In this document: piece after piece, positions 12,438 through 22,054 of the stretch
Numbering within the stretch: position 1 is the stretch's first letter
Layout: each line of letters begins with the position of its first letter
Source of the DNA: Vermamoeba vermiformis
Taxonomy: Eukaryota; Tubulinea; Echinamoebida
Direction of reading: 5' to 3'
Assembly (NCBI GenBank): GCA_045837725.1
Contig: JBEWZL010000235.1
Location: 310,001 to 374,000 of the forward strand
Length of the DNA stretch: 64,000 nucleotides
The notes under the pieces: generated by a model
What the model was told of the DNA's origin: nothing
The model's input: the letters and a program-made list of their open reading frames with translations, nothing else
Databases searched by the model: none
Translations under genes and position numbers: made by a program

Positions 12438-12605
12438 GATCTTGCTTCACAAATATTATCTCGAGCTAATTTGTTATATATTACAATATTAATATAAATA
12501 ATATGTGTGGTTTTTGTTGCGCACCTTGCTCGAGTTCGTTGAAATGCGCCAGATTTTTGTTTAACATTTTTATTACCTCTCATCGGCACAAGTAACACAC
12601 ACAAT

Positions 12606-13474
12606 ATGAATTTAGCAGAAAATAAACCTATTCCAGTACCTCAATTCTTAAAATTTAATTGGCAACGGTTTTTATCGCAAATCACAGGTGACTTTAGATC
12701 GCGCGAAAAAAATCGGCGCTATTTTGTTCAATAATTTTAATAATATTATTTAGGCCCTATAATTGATGGTGCAATGGTATTGGCATTAAATCCAACGGAG
12801 GCAGAGCACGTGTAAGTGATACTAATTTTATTTATTTTTTTTATCGTCAGATCCCGATTTGATGTTTTACTAAACGGTTGAATAAGCTTACAGCGCTATA
12901 TATTATACTATATTTAATATTTTTATGTTAGAATTGTTTCTCAAGGCTTTACACAACCAAAGCTGGAAGAGTGCAGAAGAATTATCGAAAACTCAGCAGT
13001 TGAAAGCGTCTCAAAAGAGTTCTTTACAATTGACAATAAGAAATGTACGTATATTTAATACTCTGAGCTTATTAAATTATCACTAGCTGGATCAGATTCG
13101 CGAGTAACTTTCGGATCTTTCGAAATTTACTTCTGAATCCGACCTTATGATCTCAATCTTACCTATATTAATATTTATATACATAGATGTTATTACGACC
13201 ATCACAGAGCGTTATATGTACGGCAGATCCGTCGTGCCTAATCAACCAGCAGGCATTCTATTGTACAGAACTCAACGTGTGCTTGTTGTCGTCAGGTAAG
13301 CGAATATACTTCATATAATCCCTATATAGCGATATTGCCGTTATCAAGGCTATTTGAGTACCTCACGTACTGGCAACTAAGAGATTATTTTTTCTTAGGC
13401 ATCCGGGATCAACGAGAGGTAGCGACGTAATAGCACAAGTAGACCGACATATCGACGATATATTGCCACTGTAA
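12606..13474 (+). CDS. divergent profilin-like protein
   Basis: Five short exons, the first 12606-12687 and the last ending in the stop at 13472-13474, give about 144 residues. The pattern fits profilin. There is an N-terminal FNWQRFLSQI where profilins have SWQxYVD, and a middle segment EFFTIDNKKYVITTITERYM. The C-terminal half reads YGRSVVPNQPAGILLYRT, then QRVLVVVRHPGS, like the Y(G/K)xxx-G-xxxxKT-QALIIG core, followed by a last helix ending DRHIDDILPL. Profilins bind G-actin and poly-proline and feed actin assembly. This copy has a longer N-terminus and is very divergent, so actin binding is uncertain. It starts only about 170 bp from the PPR gene, so the two may share a bidirectional promoter. 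Confidence 0.6.
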
Positions 13475-14261
13475 ATAAATAACAGAAGATTATTAATAAC
13501 TATCAGCTGTTTTTAGGACTAAATAACGCTTAATAAGAAAAAAGGTCGTCAAAGCTCTGCCTGGTGACGAATAATGTAACAGCTGAATTAATGGTAAGGA
13601 TATAAGAATGTAACTAGAATTATGATATTTACTCTAATTACTAATTTTACTTTATTATGCAGTCGTCGACAATTCCTTTTTTGTACAGGCAAAAGGTTTG
13701 ACTTAGTCCTCACAGCTGATTTGACGCTAAATGTGCGTAATTCATACTGCAGGGTAGATGTGTTGCTTAAAGTATAGCCGTTGATTCAATATTGAACTCA
13801 ATTCGCCTGTGACATGTTTGATGCGGATAAATTGGAATTGGAATTGCACCCAATATGCAAAATCATAATCAATACGGAGTGTAATGCAGAATTATAATCA
13901 AATCAAGCCTATCTTGCGGACGTAAGTCTTCAGAATCAAACTTGCAGCTTTTTCGAAATTTCGTTGAGACTGCGTTCTTTACAAGTTATGACGAATTATG
14001 ACGAATTATTTCATCGATACATATATTAGGGAATAGTAAATTTTGCCTCAGTTGCTATTCAGTTTCGAAAATGACCCAAATGTCAGACCGGGTTGTTCCG
14101 CTTTATTCCTTAAAGTTGTTCCAGTTTACGTCAAGGATTAAAGCATTGTTTAATGCTATTTGCACTATTAAGGACTTCAGGGCATAGAGAAGCTCACTCA
14201 GGTTTAGCACGTTGTCGGAATTCAAAGTCGGAGAGTAAAATCCAATGCGTCGGATAATTGT
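13475..14261. other. intergenic region, no gene seen
   Basis: About 790 bp after the profilin-like gene. I checked both strands for exons, tRNA-like arms and repeats and found nothing I can support. It contains a short tandem word (gacgaattatgacgaatta) near 13990. Confidence 0.4.
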
Positions 14262-14681
14262 TTATTTAAACAAGCACGGTTCTTCTAGTATTAATACAAA
14301 TGGAGTGTCTTGATGATTTATCGCCTTGTTAATCTTTTCCGAATAGTTCTGCTGCGATGCACGAGAAAGTGAGCCTTGCTCGTACCCATGCGCTGGAATG
14401 TCGGGATCGCGACCGCCGCTCGAACTAAAAGTGAATTGTGTGCCGGGCATATCTCTCCACATCTGTAATTCCACTATGATGTCTGCATCCGCGGATACTA
14501 ACACATTGCAATTGTAGATGGCTCCGTTCAATACATCAAGTGTTACATTATTGAGTGTAATTTGGTCGAGGGTACCCGGATTAGGTATCACGTTGAGAGC
14601 AGCTGAGTGGTATACTGGACACTTGCTTTTTAACCAGTCAATTTTATGACCGACTTGCGTAATATTAATCTCGTGATTCAA
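14262..14681 (-). CDS. hypothetical protein or exon, start uncertain
   Basis: An open stretch of 139 codons ends in LILEEPCLFK and a stop at 14262. It is more GC-rich than the surrounding DNA and has a protein-like composition (for example LDQITLNNVTLDVLNGAIYN). No ATG opens it: an in-frame stop lies just upstream and the first possible codon is TTG. Either a 5' exon is missing from this reading or the gene is broken. I do not recognise the family; no membrane segment or signal peptide is visible. The divergent neighbour starts only 67 bp away, which leaves little room for a 5' exon unless the two overlap. Confidence 0.35.
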   Translation of the reverse strand: MNHEINITQVGHKIDWLKSKCPVYHSAALNVIPNPGTLDQITLNNVTLDVLNGAIYNCNVLVSADADIIVELQMWRDMPGTQFTFSSSGGRDPDIPAHGYEQGSLSRASQQNYSEKINKAINHQDTPFVLILEEPCLFK

Positions 14682-14747
14682 ATTTCATTTGTTTGCTATT
14701 CTTTGAAGGTTCACGACCAAATTTGATTCAATTTCGCTATCTCAACA

Positions 14748-15543
14748 ATGACCAACATCACGCCGAAGGTGTCTCTCCAGAGCGTCGTATTCGGCGTCAT
14801 GGCGAACCTGTTACTACTGCTTGAACTACAAGCCTCGTTGGTCCAACAATTTGAACTCGAAACTGTACCTTTTATGCAACGTGGCGCCGTATTAGTTGGA
14901 CTCGGGAGAGATTATAAACCCTTAAGTAAGATCAACTAATCATTTGTTTGAGGAGAACTTTCTAACCGACCGGATGTCAGATGTGTCGAAGGAAATTTGT
15001 GTAGGAGCTTGGTCTTGCTTGCTAAAGAGTTGCGAGATGTTTACCCAGAACCCTGATAGGCTCAGTTACGTGGCTACTAACCCCTTGGTAAAAGTCTCTA
15101 CATGTCAATTAGGGTTTGATCTGGATAGACTAATAGGTGACGAAGACGCCATGCTCTACCGAAACTCGCAAGCCCTAATTATTGCATCTGGTGTGTTGAT
15201 TGGAGTGCAAGTGGTGTTTGGCATCATAGAGTGCATAGTCATTCGTCGCCGAAGTGCCCCCGAAGAAGCGCCACTCGTCACCAATAATGAACCCCGAAAG
15301 AGTTCTAGAAAATGCGCATGTCTGCCGTGGGGTTACATCGCATTCAATTTGATCGCCAAGGTTTTCTTGGTTGTAGCGACTGGAATCATCATCCACATCA
15401 CGACACATTTTTCCGACGTTCCAGACCCTGCAAAGAGGTGGGAGACGGTCGCCAAAATCTCTTTTATAATTGGTATGCTTGCCGAAGGCACGTCAAGCGT
15501 CTTTCATTCTTGTCGTCGACAGCGCCATAGCGCGGAGTATTAA
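14748..15543 (+). CDS. four-TM membrane protein, unknown family
   Basis: Two exons, 14748-14925 and 14981-15543, join in phase across a 55-nt intron that contains CTAAC and ends GATGTCAG, giving 246 residues. Four hydrophobic segments are visible: VVFGVMANLLLLLELQAS near the N-terminus, ALIIASGVLIGVQVVFGII, WGYIAFNLIAKVFLVVATG and ISFIIGMLAEGTSS. The extracellular or lumenal loop between TM1 and TM2 is Cys-containing (EICVGAWSCLLKSCEMF), and a basic/acidic cytosolic loop follows TM2 (RRRSAPEEAP). The arrangement is tetraspan-like, but I see no CCG or other tetraspanin hallmark. Function is unknown. It is richer in GC and poorer in introns than most neighbours. Confidence 0.65.
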
Positions 15544-16177
15544 CGCGTTAATCTGTATATATTTGTCTATATAAAGAGCCTTCGGGTCCGACTATTGCGT
15601 AAATGTTTGATGAAAGTTGATTGTAGAAGGCAGCGGACCCTTCTGAACTCATTTCGAAATACCGAAATTAAATGGAACGTGGCGATCTTGCCAATGTCTT
15701 GACTATGTACTCATAACAGAACTAACTCTACTCTGCTATGGTATTCCAGCCACAAGGCCATAGTGCATCGCTCAGTTTTATCCTCGTTTAATCGCATTTC
15801 TACTCCGTTCCGGATCTGACGTCTTGCCTTGGTCAAGGAAAATTCTCAAGAGCCTTTTTTTAGCAGGCGCTTCGAAATTTCGTGACGTGCATACTTTATC
15901 TTACAATCGAGTCACACGGTGCATTCCCTACGAGAACTAGATCCACTAAAGGATTGGCATGACATGTGCACGTACCGTAATTCAGCAGCTGACAGGTCAG
16001 ATCGAGCGCGGTACTCGTGGCAGCTGCTGAGTTATTGATTTGCGGGGACTGTAACCGAACTAACCTGAACCTGAAATTAAGGCCAGATTTCTTGGTTTGG
16101 TTGGGCTTGGAAGTCCTAATTTAACGTTTATTTAAATAGCACTACTAGGCGTAATGCGATATCTATCTTGCAAAGGC
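15544..16177. other. intergenic region with one inverted repeat
   Basis: About 630 bp between converging genes. A 10-bp inverted pair (TCAGCAGCTG at 15982-15991 and CAGCTGCTGA at 16021-16030) could form a hairpin with a 29-nt loop. I see no gene. Confidence 0.4.
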
Positions 16178-16952
16178 TTAGAACAACAAAGAGAAGATAG
16201 CAACCAAAGCGGCCAAGATCATGCTAATTGAAGCGTTAGCGCTAGAGCTGTTGCAGGTGCAACTATTAAAGCAAAATTAGTAAGTCTATTTTAATATTTA
16301 AATAATGGTATAATTATCGACGCAAAGCCGTCAAGGTTGTGTAGGTTTTGGGACACTTACTAAGCGGATGTGAGAGTAGCATTAACACATTGATCCAACT
16401 TAGCATCAGTAGTAATGGCGGGTTTTACTATAATGATATTAATCAGTATTGTGAGCGAAGCGTAATTTCCAGAGCGATCGTAAAAATAATTTTTAACTTT
16501 GAAGATATCCAAACTTGACTAAATCAAAATTAAGCGGCATATAAGTGATATTAATAGCTATTTTCTAACTATATGAATTTAGCTTTTAATTATTCAAGTA
16601 TCTTCGCGCAATATTTTTCGATCAGATTTCTTTTTCAAACAAAATCGCAAATGATTCGCGTAAATAGCCCTATAAATAATATGCTATGTACATATTTATA
16701 AAACTTACCGGTTCCGCAAGTGTCAGCATCGTATTCCTTGACGCTCATCTTGCCGTTTTGACAGTCGATTATCCAAGACTTAGTTACAGTATTGAGGGCG
16801 AATGTAGTGCACGTAGCAGTGGCTGGTACAAATCCTGCGGAACTAGAATCGACACATCCGTCGCCATTGTAATAAGTGCAGCCAAGCTGGCGAGCGGCGT
16901 TAGCCACGGCGAAGAAGACGCAAGCAACGAGAAGAATATACGACACGCGCAT
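16178..16952 (-). CDS. small GPI-anchored secreted protein
   Basis: Three exons, 16709-16952, 16361-16427 and 16178-16262, join in phase to 131 residues. The ATG at 16952 opens a signal peptide (MRVSYILLVACVFFAVANA). The mature part is small and Cys-rich (CTYYNGDGC, CTTF, DCQNG, DTCG, DQCVNA, YCTCNSS). The C-terminus NSSSANASISMILAALVAIF, plus four more residues, is a typical GPI-attachment signal: small residues, then a hydrophobic tail with no cytosolic end. It should sit on the cell surface. The tail resembles that of the codon-biased surface protein at 38922. No enzyme or lectin motif is visible. The 281-nt first intron hides the tail exons, so reading exon 1 alone would miss the GPI signal. 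Confidence 0.75.
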
Positions 16953-17582
16953 TGTAGAGGAGGTGTGTGGTGTTGTGTGCGGTAATTGTTCGAATTTAAT
17001 GTGCATGCAACTACACAGAGATTTGTTCGTGAAAAAATCGGCTGACATTATGACACTTTGACGTTTGACAGCCACGTGCGACCTGCGACTACGAAACAAC
17101 AATTTCATGTTTCGGTCATAACGAAGGAGCACCACATTTCATACGACCAGTGACATCATGCTAGCTAGAGTTGTTCTCATTTTTCTTCAGGCTTTCTACG
17201 GGAAGTTATTTGTTTGATGGTCGTTGTAGGATAAGATTGGAATCAGAACGCAAGGCAGATCAACCGACGAAGATACTCTTAAGAGTTCGGAGTTTAGGTT
17301 TAGGAGACTCTACGAGAATAGCAATTGACAAGTCACCGGCGAATTTCCGGAAATTGACACTCGTGCGATTTTACCGTCCTGTTATTGTAAACAGTTGACA
17401 GCGTAAACACAGAACTATCATTTCATTAGATATATTTTGGCTGCAATAAAGTCTGCGTAATGCAGCTGGCATCGAAGAAACTGTTGTAGTTTTGTAAAAA
17501 GGTGGGTTCCTTTGGCCTTTAGACGGTCTAATAAAATTAACCAAATTAATGAATATTATTATATTACTGCAGGATACAAGCT
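16953..17582. other. divergent promoter region
   Basis: 630 bp between the GPI-anchored protein (minus) and the double F-box gene (plus). Open frames here are short and lack exon signals; I see no RNA gene. Confidence 0.45.
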
Positions 17583-19477
17583 ATGGATAATTTACCAACG
17601 GAGATAATTCTACTAATTTTTCGACTTATTTATTCAAGAGACGAAATCGAGCCCTTACAACACATTACACGTATTGGGGCAATTAACAAATTTATTCATC
17701 ATGTAGAATTAAAATTTTGGAACCAACGATTGATTTACCGAAACGGATCTCGCTTAGCTGGCGTATTACGAAAGTTTAAAGTATGTAAAGCAATATTATA
17801 TTGTTTATTACGAATTTAACAAGCATTAATAGAACCCGAAATTAACATATTTCGGAAATTATTTTGGATGTACGACTTGCGGCCAATTTGCGACCTTTCG
17901 TTGCAAAAAATGCCCGAATATCGGATGTGAAGATTGTTATACGAACAAAATAGCTTGCGAGTGCATCAGATTTGATGGAATTTATACTCACAAAAACAAG
18001 TTCGTGTGTCAAGATCACAAGGGGAGCTGGCAATGCTGTCAATGCTCTGCACCACTATGCAGTGATTGTTTCAACATGTGTTGGATGTGTCAGATGATTT
18101 TTTGTGAAAAATGCATATACAAAGATGATGATTATCCGGGAGATCACTGCGGATCTTGTTACGAACCACAGGACGATCCGCATATAGGTAAGATACCACA
18201 TTATTCAAGCATTAGTAATAATCATTTTCTTATTATAGGCGATCAAGTAGTGCCTTACTTGACGGACTTACCGCCAGAAATACTGTTGAACATCTTTCAA
18301 TTCATTTTCAGTCGCAGATCCACTCCGCTCATTGACCGTGTCAAGCAAGTCACTCGTTTAGGAGCTACGAGCATAGTCTTATATGGAGCAGAAAGATTTT
18401 TTTGGACAACAGCCATGTTTCAGGAAACAGGTGTCATGTGGCCACAGATCCAGGTATGCCAAAAAGTGTCATAATCTCCGATAAAAGTTTAGTAGCATCA
18501 ATCGTACTAATATATATTCGTTCATATAGCCGCATACATATCACTTCGACGTAAAACAATCGTCAAAAATTCTCTACGCATTGGACGTCACGAACATGCC
18601 TGTCAAATTACGCGTAAGTTTCGTTCATGAATGGCGAGGTTTTCATGAATCCAACCGTCTAATTTACTCAAAGACCAATCCAAAAGAAGTACTCTTGTAC
18701 AGCAAGTTCAGTTGTCAGCAGTGCGGTCAAAAAGCAGTTTTAACTGAATGCAAAAAATGTCAAATGCAAGTGTGCAATTATTGCGGTCACGAGCGTCAAT
18801 GTCACTGCACCGAATTCTTTCCCAGCGATGATTTTTTGTGCTATTATTGTCATTTCCGATGTCACATGTGCAAGCGAGATTTGTGCCCGGCTTGCATTGG
18901 TTTGTGTCGCTATTGCAGGTTGTTTTTTTGTCGCGATTGTCACGTCAAACGACACGAAACCTGCAGACGATCATCGCTATTACCACAAGGGGAATGGCAA
19001 TATGCCTCAGCAATTGAAAGTGACAGTTACAGCGATAGTGATTATTATTCCGATAGTCATGTGGAGTCAATAAGCACTTGTATTCAATGTCAAGATGATA
19101 TTGAAGATGAAGAAGATGTTGGTCACTGTTCATCGTGCGAATATTACAACGAGATTAACTCGTACAAATTGTGCAAGAAATGCATTGACACGTGTCAAAT
19201 CTGTCAACAAGAGTACTGCACGAACTGCATGATCTTGTATCACGAGCCATGTGAGCAGTGGAAGCTGTGTCCCTCGTGCAAAAGTGAAGTGTCAAAGCTG
19301 GATCGATGCGTCGAGTGCAGTTCTGACAGTTGTTGCGAGTTTTGCCTTCACTTGTGCAAGGTATGTTTGGTGCCTATATGTGAAAGGTGCCTTGTCGAAT
19401 GTAAGCAAGGAGATGGCGACGGTTGGATATGTAATGGTTGTGCAAGAACGGTGCCAGATCCAATGCAGATCGACTGA
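17583..19477 (+). CDS. protein with two F-box plus Cys-rich zinc-binding modules
   Basis: Four exons (17583-17780, 17833-18187, 18239-18453, 18530-19477) join in phase to about 570 residues. Module 1 is an F-box (MDNLPTEIILLIFRLIYSRD, then RIGAINKFIHHVELKFW) followed by CxxC/CxxC clusters (CTTCGQF, CKKCPNIGCEDC, CCQCSAPLCSDC, CWMCQMIFCEKC). Module 2 repeats the order: DLPPEILLNIFQFIFSRR, then VTRLGATSIVLYGAERFFW. A longer Cys-rich region follows (CQQCGQK, CKKCQMQVCNYCG, CRYCRLFFCRDCH), then an acidic Ser/Asp/Tyr stretch and a final set of CxxC pairs. An intron lies just after the F-box in both modules, so I infer an internal duplication. The Cys clusters look like B-box/RING-like zinc sites but do not fit one named family cleanly. 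A double-headed SCF substrate receptor is a reasonable guess. Confidence 0.8.
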
Positions 19478-19634
19478 CCTCGGATCTAGAATAAAGCCCT
19501 ATTTAACGTAAGAATCAAATAATCATTTTTAAATAAGTACGTTTTATTAGAATTTCCGTTCCTACGGGCTATTATTGACCGATTCTTTTTCTCTCTTCGA
19601 ATGTAAGATGAAGGTAAATTTTATCTAAGTTTAA

Positions 19635-21777
19635 ATGGAGCGCAACAATAAGGAAAAAGAGCAAACAGAACGCAAAAAAAGTAATGGACGAAAGAAAAAT
19701 ACAGTGGCTTATCCCGATGACGGGGAATTGGCGCCTGATTTAGTTGTGCCTGATCCCACGACGCTCATTCCTTGGGACTCTTTAACTGAAGGTAAGTTAA
19801 TTATTTGATCGGTATTGATGTAGTATAAATATGAAACTTATCGCTAAGCATCAACTTCTTGTGAAATTAGCAAGATCAGTCTTTCCAAAAATTCTAAATA
19901 ATTATTTAATATCAAAATAATGCTTATATCTATCATTATAAAGTTAGTTTTACAGTACGGTAAATTAAATAATTAAAGAAATTTAAATTTCCAAACGGTC
20001 AGTTTCCTTTAGCTAAGATTTTTCTCCTAGGTGCATCTAATCGCGCTATTGGCACTGGTATTACATCAACTATTTATGCGATGAAATGGAGCAGAAAAAT
20101 CGGCGAAGAAACAGTCCTAGAAGATGTCGCCGTTAAAGTTTTCGATCTGACTCAAGATCGCAAACAGAACGTCTGGTCTTGGAATCACGAAGATACGTTA
20201 TACACGTAAGTACTATAATCATACTATATAATTTTCTATTTGCGGGTTTCTGTTATTGCCCCTGAATAGATTTAAATTTCGGATCTAGTCTTTTAATTTC
20301 TCTGCCGTACTACGCGCGACATCAAATGTGATCGCAAACATAGAACAGAATAGTAATATGATTGATATGAGTATTCATTAACTCTTTTCAGTCGTACATC
20401 CGAACAATAATTCTTTCGCAAGATGACCGTAACTACTATAATCTGTCTATATGATCCTTTTTGACTTTTGATAAAAAAATAACGGCGATTGAGTCAATGA
20501 GCAGATCTAATGTTTTGTGCGCACTGAGTTTGCAGGCTAAGGCACACAAGACACGTTAAGAAATTCATCAAAGTGTGCTTCCAATACACCACAGGGGTTT
20601 GTATGTAGTTACCCCCGCCAGGCTTCGATCCTGGTCCTCCCGATTATGAGTCGAAGATGAATTCCTTAGTTAACCCGCTCGGACAGACATGAGAGCGCCG
20701 TGCTGGCCTTGACGCTTCGTAGGAGGTCGTTCAAAAGTCAAAGGAGCCATATTGACTTTGTAGTAGTCGCGGTCCTGCTTTCGAAAGAATTTTGTTCGGA
20801 TGTACCTGCGAAAAACTACAGAATTCTGCTTTGATCGACTTCTTAGTTGGATTATTCTAAGAATTTAATTCGTTTTAGTTTCATTTGGTTATTAATACTT
20901 TCTTTAATGTCCCAGGACCATCGGCGAAAATGAAAATTTGGTGAGGTACTGGGGCCGAGGCATCAAAAACAACAACGTAATTTTCCTTGTATTTGAACTA
21001 GCGACAGTCGGGTATTTATGGAACCTTATTGCTATGCGAGGAAGAGACAATAGAAAATTAAAAAGTCAACAGCCGACACCCTTACATGACGAGGTGTTTC
21101 CGGACTTGCAGTGGCTCAACATTATTCACGACATTGCTAAAGGTACACTTTATATATTATACCCGTCAGTCTAACGTTAATTAATACCAAATTAGGAATG
21201 AAATTTCTCAGCGAAAATCAAATTATTCACCGAGACTTGACTGTAAAAAATATTTTAGTTTTCCGAGATCGCGTTGGCAACTATAACGCTAAAGTTGCAG
21301 ACCTAGGATTAGCTAGTGTAAGCTTATTATAGTATTCTATAATATGAACGAACGATATTAACGATATTGTAGTTTGTACATAGTGATGAAAGTATATTGC
21401 GCGGATCCACCAGGCATTACGCACCAGAATCAATTCAATCAAAAGAAAAGGGATCTTATACTAGTAAATCCGATGTATTTATGTTCGCTAACATAATTCA
21501 CGAGATGGGAGTAAGTCCGATTACCATAAAAGGAAATTTTTTCTTACCATATTTTTCACAGCATGGCCGAGATATTTTCAGAACTTATTCAACGCTACAA
21601 GTACGAGATTTAGTTGTTAAAGGCGAACGACCCGAATTTGAAGTTATTTATAGAGACGATATTGAGACGCTAATGCGCAATTGTTGGCATCCAGATCCAA
21701 AACAACGACCGTCGTTTTTTGATATTTGTTATACTCTAGAACAACTAATAGAAAAGATAGCAAATGAAAATAAATAA
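19635..21777 (+). CDS. TKL-like protein kinase
   Basis: Starts at 19635 with a basic, hydrophilic leader (MERNNKEKEQTERKKSNGRK) and ends at 21777. Conserved parts in order: a glycine-loop region (GASNRAIGTGITSTIYAMKW), VAVKVFDL with the ATP lysine, VIFLVFELATVGYLWNLI as hinge, IIHRDLTVKNILV as catalytic loop, VADLGLAS with DLG in place of DFG, HYAPES with APE, SKSDVFMFANIIHEM, and NCWHPDPKQRPSFF near the end. These last motifs and HRDLxxxN are typical of TKL/tyrosine-kinase-like enzymes. Catalytic residues are present, so it is probably active. No other domain is visible, so it is close to a bare kinase domain. The 700-nt intron (20216-20915) separates the lysine from the hinge and carries a tRNA-like sequence. 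Confidence 0.88.
20608..20694 (-). tRNA. tRNA-like sequence (Met CAT-like), probably a pseudogene or SINE part
   Basis: On the minus strand a perfect T-arm (CCAGG-ATCGAAG-CCTGG, 20618-20634) is preceded by an anticodon arm whose loop reads CTCATAA, giving anticodon CAT at 20646-20648. A D-arm-like stretch (TGTCCGAGCGG) resembles a pol III A box. The 3' acceptor strand would be CGGGGGT (20611-20617), but no matching 5' strand exists upstream of the D-arm, and two anticodon-stem pairs are only G-T. I therefore think it is a decayed tRNA or a tRNA-derived SINE head inside the kinase intron. Confidence 0.4.
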
Positions 21778-22054
21778 CTATCAGTTCTATTATACATTAC
21801 ACAATTAATTATTACTGTTGTGCTAGATCGGTACGCACGTCCGTGATTTGAGATGACTTTCACGTACATATTATTCGGTTGCTTTTGCTTATGCGGCCAT
21901 AGAGTGCCTTGGATGTGAGAGTTTTTACTTGTGAGCGCTCTTTTGTGGAGAACTGGACGTACATGAACTTGAAATGTCACTTGAATTTTCGATCCAAAAG
22001 TTTTTTGTTCGAGAACGTTCGTTTTCGGCGTATTCGTTATATTTGTTGCGAACA

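Noticed and set aside
15982-16030. 10-bp inverted repeat as a regulatory hairpin
   Set aside because: Short, with a 29-nt loop and no conserved context; chance occurrence cannot be excluded.
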